From Trematomus loennbergii (taxonomy: Eukaryota > Chordata > Actinopteri > Perciformes > Nototheniidae): a stretch of DNA of 64,000 bases. Positions 50,333-62,143 of the stretch are shown in pieces. The translations under genes were made by a program, and so were the position numbers. How positions within the stretch are numbered: position 1 is the stretch's first letter; each line of letters begins with the position of its first letter. Below the pieces are notes generated by a model. That model was not told the origin of the DNA, made no database searches, and was given only the letters and a program-made list of their open reading frames with translations. The stretch lies in assembly GCA_012861695.1 (NCBI GenBank), contig JAAOOA010000049.1, positions 682,001-746,000 of the forward strand. The letters run 5' to 3'.

Positions 50333-51457
50333 CTAGTGTTTCTTTGCCTTCTCCTTTTTCTTCTTCTCCTGGTATTCGAGGATCTTTTTGTTAAATATTC
50401 CTAAAGGACAAATGACAGGAGCTGGAGTTAGTGCACTGTAAATACATTTCAGCTAGACGACTCAGTAACATGATGGTCAATTATGTGCATGTTATGAGTA
50501 GAAGAGAGTGTACCGGAAATGTAATTCACTATATACAATTAACGATAAAGTGGAGTGGATTTGATGTAGCTGATAGTGTGTGATGCACCTTATTGTTGCT
50601 AATCCTGCAGTGTTTTTGAGATTACAGAGGAGAACAACTGTGAAATGTATTCTTGTGTGTGGTGCAACCTCATTGCAAAACCATGTAGGATTTCCAAACT
50701 CCTGAAGACTTAGCCCGGCTTCATAAAAACAAATTGAGGCAGCCCTTATTCGTCATATGGCCCCACCCAAGTTGTGTGTCAATCAAAATGGTGACTTTGG
50801 AAGGTCCCCTCACAGAGAGACAGCAAAATGTCTTCTTTACAAGCTGTTTTGCCGTCATTTGTTTTCCAGATGTGAGCAGAACTCTCTTTGTGCATGGCAT
50901 TGTGGGACAATAGTCTACACCACTAGCACACTCAAAGGTGGAAGGCCTGGGGAGTTATAGATTACATGTAACGGTATTACATCATAATAGATCATAATAG
51001 TGTCTGTTGTAAAGGATCAGATGTTATCTCTTCTCTGTGAACTGTACTGTTCTGTAGGATAATACTTCAAGTGTGAATCTATACGCCTACTGCCTGAATC
51101 TGCTTTATGGTTTCCCTTTCTGAATATGCTTCATGAAAGTCAGCTTTTCCTATCAATAAAAAGATTTTTGATTCTAAATATCTTGAGGTCTTCTTTTCTA
51201 AGGTCAAATTGTTCTGTCTTACATAATACTACACTTCAGTATAAAAAGATCTTATTGGTATATACTTTTTCTTGTATTTATTTGCATTGCATCTGATATT
51301 GATGATATCCAAAAATAAAGTAATCAGGTTACAATACCCCTGTTTTGATTAGGTTACTGATTACATTATTGTTCAACACTTTTGTACTGGTCTGATACAT
51401 AACTATTGGACTGATTCTGGATGAAACTGGGCTGCAAGAGATGCAGTGAGGCTTACG

Positions 51458-51513
<56 letters not shown>

Positions 51514-52370
51514 TGTGTGTGTGTACGTGTGTGTGTGTGTACGTGTGTGTGTACGTGTGTGTGTGTACGTGTGTGTGTGTGTACGTGTGTGTGTGTACGT
51601 GTGTGTGTGTACGTGTGTGTGTGTACGTGTGTGTGTGTACGTGTGTGTACGTGTGTGTGTGTGTACGTGTGTGTGTGTACGTGTGTGTGTACGTGTGTGT
51701 GTGTGTACGTGTGTGTGTGTGTACGTGTGTGTGTGTACGTGTGTGTGTGTACGTGTGTGTGTGTACGTGTGTGTGTGTACGTGTGTGTGTGTGTGTACGT
51801 GTGTGTGTGTGTACGTGTGTGTGTGTACGTGTGTGTGTGTACGTGTGTGTGTGTGTGTACGTGTGTGTGTGTACGTGTGTGTGTGTACGTGTGTGTACGT
51901 GTGTGTGTGTACGTGTGTGTGTACGTGTGTGTGTGTGTACGTGTGTGTGTGTGTACGTGTGTGTGTGTACGTGTGTGTGTGTACGTGTGTACGTGTGTGT
52001 GTGTACATGTGTGTGTACGTGTGTGTGTGTACGTGTGTGTGTGTGTACGTGTGTGTGTGTACGTGTGTGTGTGTACGTGTGTGTACGTGTGTGTGTACGT
52101 GTGTGTGTGTACGTGTGTGTACGTGTGTGTGTACGTGTGTGTGTGTACGTGTGTGTGTACGTGTGCGTGTGTACGTGTGCGTGTGTACGTGTGTGTACGT
52201 GTGTGTGTACGTGTGTGTGTACGTGTGTGTACGTGTGTGTACGTGTGTGTGTGTGTACGTGTGTGTGTGTACGTGTGTGTGTGTGTGTGTACGTGTGTGT
52301 GTGTGTACGTGTGTGTGTGTGTACGTGTGTGTGTACGTGTACGTGTGTGTGTGTGTGTGTACGTGTGTGT

Positions 52371-52423
<53 letters not shown>

Positions 52424-55400
52424 GACCTTGCTGCGGTCCAGGCTGCTGCTGCTCCACCTCCTGGATGAACAGGTCGAACATCTGCGTCTGGAGGAACAAC
52501 TTGACGAAGTGTCGTGTAGTTTTGGAATCGATGGCCTTGTAGAAGCTTCTCTTTTCAAACACCCCTGGCCCCCCGCCGCGACTGTGTTTCACGTAGGATC
52601 TGAAGTGGCCCACTGTTTTCACAAAGAAGAGCAGGAAGGCTTCCGACACCACCCGGTTCAACTCCTCCACCGCTGAAGCAAAGCACAGAAAACATTCGGG
52701 ATGATGGAGCCTTCACTCTGTTACTAACTGATACACCTGTGTTTGATTTCTGTCACTCACTTGATGCTTTTTGTCTGGCACTAAGAGCCTCTAGGATTTC
52801 ACTTTTGAGCTTCGGGGGCAGAATAGAGCTTTCATCACCAACCTGGAAAAGGAAGGTAATACACAAATGTTTTAACTTTGACTAAATGGTTGTTTCTTGT
52901 GAATTTGCAAAGAAATGGCCACTAAAAGCTGATTTTGTAGACACTTACTGAAGCAATGAAGGTTTCCTTTTTATTGTCAGACAAGTCGACCACCAGCAGC
53001 TGTCACAGAAAGAATAAGAATGAATCTTTTGCAATTGAAGTAACACTTTGATTATTAAAAACGTTTCTTCTCCATGTGGACTCACATCACTCTGGTCGGT
53101 GACCAGGTCCAGCAGATGCTTCTGGACTCCCAGCAGGTAGGGGTGGGGGCCATCACCACGTCGATCAGGATCTCAGGAACAATGGAGATCATGGTGTGCT
53201 GCCAGGTGAAGGGGTACAGGAGGGCTGCCACAGCATGTATGATTTGTGACAATGTGCTGCAGAGAGATCAGATCATAAATTCAGTCAATAACATGAGGGG
53301 TGCTTTTAATGCCATATCAGAAATCACCTTTCAAGCCTCTCTCGCTCTTTGTGGAGCATTTTGTACCTATTGACATGCACTAATGGAGAGGTGTCAGAGG
53401 GAAGGGGCTGTCAGGCTGGCGCTCAGGGGCAGTTGGGGGTTCAGTGCCTTGCTCAAGGGCACCTGTTAGTACCAGTCCACATTCTGTGTTTTGGTCCAAT
53501 GGCAAATTGAACCGGTGACCCCTCGGTTCCCAAGACAAGTCCCTAAAGACTGAGCTACTGCCGCCCCGATACAGACACGTTTCTGTTATATGCTAATGAA
53601 TATTGACAGGGGTTGGTTTACTTGATGACATAACTGATATTTTAATACGATATGAAATATCTAATTTAAAACATGATGAATTGTGTATTTTTTACTCCGT
53701 TTTATAATCAATGAACTACCTTTTTATGCTTTGTGTTAAGTAAATGGATTTATTGTTATATTTTGTTATGAGAGGTCAATATGGAGAGGCCAGAGCTATA
53801 CTCCTTTTCCTCATGTATCCTTATAAGGGCATGAACACAGAGCTCAGGTGAGCTCCCGGTTGAGCGGTTACACACAGTTTTTCGAACCACACTTTTTCTA
53901 TATCAGTCATTTTGTTGAAGCATTTCATTTTATTTTGTAGTTATAGCCAGCTATTGGGGCTGTTGTATATGAGATAGTTTGCATTCAAATCAAACGTTGC
54001 TTATTTAACAAACCGGATTCTCTTCTCTTTTGTTTGGACTGCAATATAGCATCATAACTGGAGACTCAAGGCAGGTTTCGTGTTTGGAGTTTGGATTGCC
54101 TCTATAGTACATTTGTTTTTATTTTGCCAATTTTTTAAGTGACTGTCATCATAATCTTTGTAAACAGATATCTGTATGCAACATTCTGGTGTCCGTGTGT
54201 AGTCTGAGTAATTACTGACCAATCATGTTCCAGGGTTTTGGTTGAATGCAGGTAAAGAGTCTTTGTGGAGAGCAAATGCATTCTGGGAACACATTGGCTA
54301 TTGCTTGACAATGCTTTGTTCCCCCTTTTTTAAAAGATATTTTCAGGCAGTATCAGTTCCTTAATTTAAGAGACAGCGTTTAAAGATAGAAACAGGTTGT
54401 CAGTCCTAGGCCAGATTCAAACCCCAGACTTCTGAATGGGGACTGAGCCCCAGTATGAGGGCTTTGTTTGTTTTTCATGATTTAGAAATAAGCTGGTAAA
54501 CGGACTACAATCTGGTTGTACAATTCGTCTCTCAGCTTGTACTCCAGTCCTGCGTCTAAAGTGTCTCGAGAGCTGGACTTTCGGTACATACACTATGATT
54601 GATGAATTGATAATGTCCTCGTGGAATCTACATCTATGAGTGTGTAGTACCCCAGTTCCTCAGCGATGAAAACGATCCGTCTCTCCAGGACGGCGGCAGC
54701 GAACACCAGCAGCACCTCCTCGTCTGTCAGGCAGTCGAAGAGCGTGGCGAAGTTGACGTGCTCCAGCCAGGAGTCCAGCGGGCGCGTCAGACTGATGATC
54801 TGGGGGAGAGTCACATCTGTCACACACATGCAAACATCACCCACCACCTCCAACTCTGAGGGTGCTCATTTAGCCCTGAAATAAGGGTTAAAATGCAGCT
54901 ATCGCTTTTCATAATTATCATAATATGAATGCCTTCATGAAGACAGCTAGAGTGTGTCCTTCCTCCGGCCTGAGGGACGTCCAACGAAAACACAGCAGCA
55001 TCAGTGACAGCTCGAGATGATGGAATGCGGCCCGATGGGGGAGGTGTTAGGTTTCAGCTTTGAGCTAAAGGTTAGGTAATGCAGGACAGGTTCAGACACC
55101 ACCACAGAAACACATCCACATGGAGGATCTCACTACTACATTCTCACTTTACGTGTCACTTGTTAGAGGCTTTTATCCAAAGCACTTACATACTCAATAC
55201 TGTGGGCAATCCCCACAGGAGCAATTTGGGGTGAAGTGTCCCAGGGACACAACGACATGCTGACTGCAGTGGGGTTTGAACCTGTGACCCCCTGATCCAA
55301 ACACCAACGCACAACCCACTGCACCACACGCCTCCCTACGCCACTTTACTTATTTAAAGAGCGTGTTCACATTTTAACTACATTTTTACAATTTTCAGAG

Positions 55401-58400
55401 AAATTGAGTCTGTTTACATGAACATTCATATACTGTTTAAGATCTATTTTTTAAAGAAAAACATGATCATAACAAAGATACTACCGTTTATGTATTTCAA
55501 CATTTAAAGACCAATTTCAGAAACTCAGATAAACTCTTAAACCCCGTTCATGAGAGCCTGCATATGCTAGGTGGAGTACTGCCAAAGAAACCTGACACTG
55601 GTGCATGAGCACACCTCACCTCGGTTACTGAGCACCGCCGAACACCTGAGCGTGTGGATTAAGCAGGTGACGTCACAGAGTGTGAGGACGAGTGGAGAGA
55701 AAAATAACAGGTCGCTGTTTTTCTATCACAGATGTATGCATGCAGTAAGCAGGACACTAGTATTGATCCTGTGCTGCAGGAATGACTAATAAAACCCAGT
55801 AATGAGTCAGCATTTTACCACTTCCTGTTCCCTCGTCTCAAAGTCACTGTTTTCTTTTACGTGTTTTTGGATGGATGTCTGAAATAAGGTCTGTAGTAAC
55901 ACAAGATGAAGAGATTTTGTTCTACCACATCAAATATGTCAGGAAATACCCCACACGTGAATGTCTGAAGCTTTTATCTTTATCTTTCATTAACGGAGTG
56001 GCGCAGTGGGCTGTGCGTTGATCATCAGATCAAGGGTGGCGTTGGGGAACTTGGGCAAGACACTTCACCCGAATTTGCTCCTGTGGGTACTGTCCACAGA
56101 TGACTGATATGTGTTACATGAATGATATGTGTGTAATGTGTACTTGTAAAGCGCCTTGATGACTTCGAGGTGTGAAGATGGGCTGAGTGGCGCAGTGGGC
56201 TGTGCGTTGATAATCAGATCAAGGGGGCGTTGGGGAACACCAGTTCGAAATCTTATTTCTGGCCGTATCACGTTAGATTCTGTTTTGAATGTATAGGTTT
56301 TATGGAAATGTACTTCTTTTATAATACCTGTATTCCCTTAGTAATAGAATAGGTAATAGCCTTGGAATAATTACTTAATCACCATTACCAATTGTAATAT
56401 AAAATACAGGTCAAAAAGGCACATTTTATACGTTAATATGTACATAATTTTCTTTTCACCTTTCACTCAGGTGCAAAAAAAGGGTAAAAAGGGGAGGGGG
56501 GGGTGTTTGTCTGACCTCAGTGCCCGACTCTGGAATGAAGCTCTTAATCTCACAGTGTGTCCTGGGGCTGGGAAGGGAGCCTCCCTCAGCTTCTGCATGA
56601 ACGGGTAGATCATGGCTGTGGAGATCTGCCGCCGCTTCTCCACCTCCTCCAATATCTACACACACAGACACAGACACAGACACACACATTCACATGAACA
56701 ATACATCCATGAACTACACACAGCATCTGGGTTTAGAGAATATAACGTTTTTGCTATTTTTATTATATGAATTCAACAAAGATATTAAACACATGGCTCA
56801 TGTTAAAAAGTAACAGGTTATCCATGGCATTCATATTACTGTTTCTTTGACAACCTGTAGATTCACTGTTTATTGCATTGGTGCATAAATGCCTAAGAAA
56901 TTAAATCAACTTTGAATTTTATGCACCAAATTATTTTAACAAAAAATATATTATACTGTCACTCTCAAAATCGCAATTACTTTGTCATTTCAATCAGTTT
57001 CTAAACTGCACTAAATAAAGAATGTCCATGCCCAGTTTCTGTCACTTTAATATTTAAAACATTAGATCCTCACAAAGATCAATAAGATTAGATATCATCT
57101 TATCTCAATTTGTTTTCCCCTGCATCTGTATGAGACTAGGATTTAGGATTTTATAAAGGGTAAAATACCCAAACTTAAATGAACCAGCTTAAGTGTAGTC
57201 TGCAGCCCTCCTAAGGAATGGAAAGAGATCGATAGCATGATAAAAATTAGAACACTTGTTACGAAATGTTCTCAGAGATTGAATATGCTGAATGGCTGTG
57301 GACTTCTACAATTTATATACCATAATATTTCCATATGATGTGTCTGTGTTTATTATATCTTACCTATTTTAAACAAATGTTTAGACTGATGAGAACAATA
57401 TTTTAGACCAGGGGTGGGGAACCTTTTTCCTCTCAAGGGCCATTTCAATGTTTACAACATCCTCCGAGGGCCGTACAAATTATTGAACTCAACGTCTGCT
57501 TAAAAAACTAAAATCACAGCCCATTCATTTGGCCTTTCTTTCATGCTGTGCAAAGAAAAAGCAACCTCTTAATCCAGATATTACCATGACTGCGCATGCA
57601 TGCACGTGCACGGCTGTGGCATGACCACCACAACAGAAAGATATGGACACAAGATGTGTGCAAATGTATTTAGTTTCCTATCCATGTGAACATTATTTAA
57701 GTGGGGGGGACCTAAACTCCTCTAGGGGGGTCCGGGGGCATGCTCCCCCTGGAAGGTTTTTTTTTAAATGTTGAAGTTAAAAGCATCAATCTGGTGCACT
57801 TTGAGAGCAACATGGAGAGATCTATGGATACATCTCTCAACACCCATATGAAACAGAACTGTAAGCAGATTTATTTTTCTTTATGGATATTTTACAAATC
57901 ACTCCCTTTTCAACTGTATTCTTGTTTATTAATAACCTTTTTTTACTGTCATATAGTATTTTATAGTGTTTACTTTATTCTCTTATTTTTTTATAACTAT
58001 AATGATCATATAAAGATGTGCCTTTACCTCACTGGTTGTGGAAAAAGCTTCTTATATTCGTTAGCATAGCTAGCTACCAGATGCTAATAACAACAAAGTT
58101 ATTGACTGTATGATCAGTATGACAGATGAACAGATGCCACTGGGCTTTCAACTAAAGACACAGCCACGCAAAAACTGCGCATGTGTACAGCTCCTTATGG
58201 GTACTGCATTTGTGAAGTCCCGGCCCGGAGCGGCTTCTGGTGCTCTCCGTCAGAACTACACCCCTGTCAGACGAGACATATACCACGTGATGACACGTTA
58301 GGCTCGTGTTGTGTTCAAGGAACCTAACCTAACCCAGGAAAAACATGCACTCGCTTGTTTAATTATTTTGCGGTCTAGATTTCTTTAATTCTTTTCTTTT

Positions 58401-58981
58401 TTGCGTGTGTTTATAAATTACCTCGAGGGCCGTACCAAATGGTCTCGCGGTCCGTATACGGCCTGGGGGCCAAAAGTTCCCCACCCCTGCTTTAGACCAT
58501 TTAGTAGTTAAAGGTGAGGTATGTCATTTTGGAGAAACCAGCTCGAGTGCGCTAGAATTTGAAAGTACACAACCGGAAAAAACTGCCTCTTCCTTCAGAC
58601 TTCCTTACAGAGCCCCTCCTCCAACACACACGAACGCACATGACCAATGAGGGCACGAGATAAGTTTGTGCACAGATGGAAGGCTGACAGGCAGGTAGGC
58701 CATCCAGTTATTTTAGCCGGGCCGGCTAAAATGATTGGTCGTGCTTTTTACAGTACTACGGCTTCCACAGATGATATTTTTTTATGATTTATTTGTCAAA
58801 GCATTTAATTTATTCATTGCTATCGGGATGTTAAGAGCATTCCATGGAATATAACAAAAAGTGTTTCTGAAGTGAATTACCCTACCCCACCTTTAAGGTT
58901 AAAAATGTTTTTGGCTTGTAACGTTTCATTAATGAACTCTCCCAATTTTAGTAGGTACAGTATGTATTCATATCATATATA

Positions 58982-59027
<46 letters not shown>

Positions 59028-60972
59028 CTTATCTGGTTGTTCCATTTCACATGTCTCCATTATGACTTATGGTGCTTATATTTTTACTTCAACTTGTAAA
59101 TGAATACGTTGGTGATGATTCCACTACGTAGTTTGGCAAGTTGCCATATCCCAAAGTCTTAATAACAAGTACCGAAGCTGTCACTATATGCAACTGTTGA
59201 TGAAGGGCAGAATACTGAAAACACACTATTCAGAATGAAAAGGCTAGGCCACGAGTACAATACACCACGTTTCCTGTAGTTTTTTAGATGACAGCTTTTA
59301 TTATATATATTTTGGAAAGTCAGAATGTCTAAAGAGAAGCACAGTTGAAAGATTTCCCAGCTTATAAATGTTCATTTGAACGCACCTTGGAGAAGAGGCC
59401 AAAACAAGCCAGGGTGCTGATGATGCAGTAAGCCTCCGGGGGGCGGGCTCCTCTCCCTCCGGGCTGTGAGTGGAAGCAGAGGATATTTAGTGAACACTGG
59501 AGAATGAGAAACAGAAGATGGAAACACAGGAGAGAAACCTTCACTGGCTTACTGACCAGTAACCTCCTGCAGTATCCATTCCTCCTGCTGCCATCAATCT
59601 CCGTCAGAACGAAGGAGAACGTCTCACTGGAACACACAGAGAGCAACCATGAACAATGACCTGAAACATGGATACATGTGATCACGGTGAAAAAACGTAG
59701 ACGGGGGGGGGGAGCTGTACCTGGGGTATTCTGTCAGAGGAGCCCAGTTGATGCCCTCTGGGAAACAGAAGAGAGTGATGGCCTTCAGCGTCTTCTCCTC
59801 CTCCTCCTTCTGGTATTTAGCCATCCCATCTTTCTGAAAGTACACAACCACACCTCTGTTCTTTAACACATAATATGCTTTCTTTGTTGCACTGATAGTT
59901 TTCATAGATACAAACTACTCAATATCTCCACTCTGCCTACAATATACCATAGTAACAGACCTCCTGTCGGCATGATTTATGTGAGATGAATTATGATGCT
60001 GACCACTGTGAAAACTATGTGGGCTGAACAATCATGAACCACAGGTCAAAATGACAACATTTTGCATGAGTAGAAGCAAAGCACACATTCAAATAAAGTC
60101 TACGGAGATAAGTGATTGATTTTTATTAGATATTGTTTCTGAAAATGTTGTTTTTATTTTATGAAACTCTGTACTATATCATATTACATTTAAGAATAGT
60201 ATGTTAAAGGTAGGGTAGGTAAGTTTGAGAAACCGGCTTGAGATCGCTAGAATTTGAAAATACACAACCGGAGAAAATCTGCCACTTCCTTACAGAGCCC
60301 CTCCTCCAACACACACGAACGCGCACATGACCAATGAGGGCACGAGATAAGTTTGTGCACAGATGGAAAGCTGACAGGCAGGTAGGCCATCCAGTTATTT
60401 TAGCCGGGCCGGTTAAAATGATTGGTCGTGCTTTTTACAGTACTACGGCTTCCACAGATGACTTTTTTGTATGGATTTTTTGTCAAAGCACTTCAGATAT
60501 TCATTGCTATCGGGATGTTAAGAGCATTCCATGGAATATAACAAAAAGTGTATCTCGAGCCGGTTTCTCAAACTTACCTACCCTACCTTTCATTTGGAAC
60601 CTTTTAAAAATCAATATTTTAAACCATGTCCTTTGCAGGGGACACAAGGACATTTTCCATCTCATTTTCAACCATCTTCCATACTTGAGAGAACTGAGTA
60701 AATACTTAACTCATCAGATGATAATTACATTGAAATGAAAATGCTTTACTTGTATCATCATAAACTCATCAGGCCTCTGTGTTCCACCCTCAGACTGACC
60801 TTGGGGAACTGGTAGGTGATCTGAGGTTCGTAGCTGCTGCCGTCTTTGGTCTTCTTGAGGCTGACCACCACCAGGTACTCGAAGAAGTACTGCCCACTGA
60901 CGTAGCGGTGCTGCCGGGACGAGTTTTCAGCCACCTGGCCCGGCAGCTCTGGAGGCTCGGAGTCTTTGAATC
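50333..60972 (-). CDS. dennd2d: DENND2D-like DENN-domain Rab exchange factor, 5' partial
   Basis: Eleven coding exons, 5' to 3': 60800-60972, 59721-59833, 59557-59626, 59386-59463, 56516-56655, 54651-54799, 53086-53256, 52949-52999, 52761-52842, 52427-52672 and 50333-50400. About 446 residues are covered. Human DENND2D is about 471, so only a first exon of roughly 25 residues is missing; the first exon here begins mid-codon. The N part has GQYFFEYLVVVSLKK; then ETFSFVLTEIDGSRRNGYCR (uDENN), VLERRIVFIAEEL and LLYPFTWQHT (cDENN), VGDESSILPPKL (dDENN), and a lysine-rich end KILEYQEKKKKEKAKKH as in DENND2D. DENND2 proteins catalyse GDP release from Rab GTPases (Rab9 for this subfamily) on membranes. 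Two one-base deletions break the frame: near 53140-53143 (APTP/YLLGVQ) and near 56549-56552 (GHTV/IKSFIPESG). Restoring one base at each keeps all splice phases consistent. Confidence 0.92.
51461..52422. repeat. 960-bp (GTGTGTAC)n-type microsatellite
   Basis: (TG)n blocks of variable length separated by TACG, all strictly alternating pyrimidine and purine apart from a break near 51506. It occupies most of the last dennd2d intron and reaches to within six bases of the donor of the penultimate exon (52427). Long open frames across it on both strands are repeat artefacts. Confidence 0.95.
53395..53575 (-). mobile_element. SINE-like repeat
   Basis: Contains ggggcagttgggggttcag, tgccttgctcaagggcac and, on the minus strand, gggtcaccggttcaa, a B-box-like motif followed by a complement of an A-box-like head (agctactgccgcccc at the plus-strand end). 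It lies in a dennd2d intron. Confidence 0.55.
55150..55340 (-). mobile_element. tRNA-derived SINE, reverse copy
   Basis: On the minus strand the sequence starts near 55335 with ggcgtgtggtgcagtgggtt and continues to acaggttcaaac, an A/B-box pair, then gctcctgtggggattg as in the forward copies at 41025 and 55985. Confidence 0.6.
55985..56260 (+). mobile_element. SINE with duplicated head
   Basis: The head gagtggcgcagtgggctgtg occurs twice (near 55996 and 56186). The first lacks its B box and runs into the cttgggcaagacacttcacc body; the second has accagttcgaaatc and then stops. This suggests one SINE inserted beside or inside another. Confidence 0.65.
57409..58489. mobile_element. Non-autonomous hAT (Charlie-like) element
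   Basis: Opens CAGGGGTGGGGAACCTTTTT and closes with its near complement AAAAGTTCCCCACCCCTG. The flanks ttttagac (57401-57408) and ctttagac (58490-58497) are an eight-base duplication with one mismatch. It is 1081 bp, has no intact transposase and lies in a dennd2d intron. Confidence 0.8.
58512..58892. mobile_element. piggyBac-type MITE, full-length copy
   Basis: TTAA on both sides (58508-58511 and 58893-58896), ends AGGTGAGGTATG and CTACCCCACCT. It is 381 bp, the same length as the copy at 60208 and alike along its whole length. Confidence 0.8.
58981..59026. repeat. (TA)n microsatellite
   Basis: About 22 TA units in a dennd2d intron, just after actgtata. Confidence 0.9.
60208..60588. mobile_element. 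piggyBac-type MITE, full-length copy
   Basis: Left TTAA at 60204-60207; the right flank is TTCA, one base changed. Ends AGGTAGGGTAGG and CCTACCCTACCT. It is 381 bp. An open frame running through it is chance: the copy at 58512 does not keep it. Confidence 0.78.
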
Positions 60973-61272
60973 CTGCACAGAATGAAGAAAGACATGTGCT
61001 TCAGCATGCAGGGTACCACTGGGATCCAGATGGAGATTAGAAAGGTTATGATTGACGGAAATGAACAAAAAAAACTAAAAACAAGACAATAAAGAACTAT
61101 AGTTTATCTTCAATGAAGGGAAGAAACACTACTCTTCCACTTGTTCAATATCAAAATAAATGGTCCTTCATTTTTGGAATTTGATTTCTGTAAAGCCATG
61201 AAAGCAGTGTTATCTATCCCTTTAAATGATCTCTCCAACTTAAGTCATAACATCCAACATGTTGGTCTAAAT
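60973..61272. other. Upstream flank of the first seen dennd2d exon
   Basis: Intron sequence if dennd2d has a further first exon to the right. No exon encoding a DENND2D-like N terminus could be recognised here or up to 64000. Confidence 0.4.
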
Positions 61273-62143
61273 CAGGGGTCGGCAACCCGCGGCTCTCGAG
61301 CCACATGCGGCTCTTTAAGCCCTCTACTCTGGCTCCCTTGAGCTTAGACAAAAATAAGAAGGAAATACAATTAAAATATTTGTAGGACTATTTATATTTT
61401 GTTGCACGGTTGAAAATGTTTCGTATCTTGTATTTTGAGGTGATACTGTGACACAAAAACATTTAAAAAATGGTTTTAATTAGGTCAACTAAAATATGCG
61501 TCACATCCTGCTACGTTCCCGCACCAGCGCCTTTTCTTACAGGTGAATAACCTGACCCCCGGCTCGATGAGCGAACGATGGATAAATCAAAGAAAAGTAT
61601 GGGAGGAACACAGAGGGTTTCATTCTGCGTGGTTAGAGTTATCTGCTTTCACAGCAAACGATGCTGGCTTACCGGTATGTTTGATATGTGGAGAGAAGTT
61701 GTCAAAGGTGCTGCAGCCTTTACGTATTGGAGGAAAAACACGGAAGAGGAAGACAGCTGACGACCTTCAGTCATAATTCAATCACCTAACTCTTTTTAGG
61801 GTGCAGCTATATGTTGATTTATTTCAAAGTGGGCCCATTTTAATTATATTCATTTTCTTCAAATGTGCAGAGGACTCCCAAGTGCTGTGCTGATTTATTT
61901 TAAAGTAGGCCTGTGTATTTTTTTTAATTCTCCTTATAAGAGTTCTTATTTAGAGGTAAACAGTTTTCTATAATGTAATAAATAATAAATGCAAAAAAAC
62001 TGTAGTTTGTGTCTATGATGTAACAATATATACAACTTCATAAGCTATCAAGCTATCAAATATGTTTTGCGGCTCCAGACAAAAAAAACGTGTGGAAAAG
62101 GGGGCAAAATGGCTCTTTTGGTCAAAAAGGTTGCAGCCCCCTG
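61273..62143 (+). mobile_element. hAT element remnant with transposase N-terminal fragment
   Basis: Starts CAGGGGTCGGCAACC and ends GGTTGCAGCCCCCTG. The flanks gtctaaat and agctaaat form an eight-base duplication with two differences. Inside, a forward frame (about 61560-61775) reads GFHSAWLELSAFTANDAGLPVCLICGEKLS, resembling the zinc-finger start of hAT transposases related to ZBED/GTF2IRD2-type proteins. The rest of the transposase is deleted. Confidence 0.8.

Noticed and set aside
51329..52676. Five long overlapping open frames (334-409 residues) of Cys-Val-Arg/Tyr or Thr-His-Val repeats on both strands
   Set aside because: They are translations of the alternating GT/AC microsatellite. 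Open frames on both strands are expected because the repeat lacks stop codons.
60334..60738. 134-residue frame as a new gene
   Set aside because: It lies mostly in a piggyBac-type MITE; the sister copy at 58512 does not keep the frame.
61543..61776. 77-residue frame as a host zinc-finger gene
   Set aside because: It sits between hAT inverted ends with a target duplication, so it is a transposase fragment.
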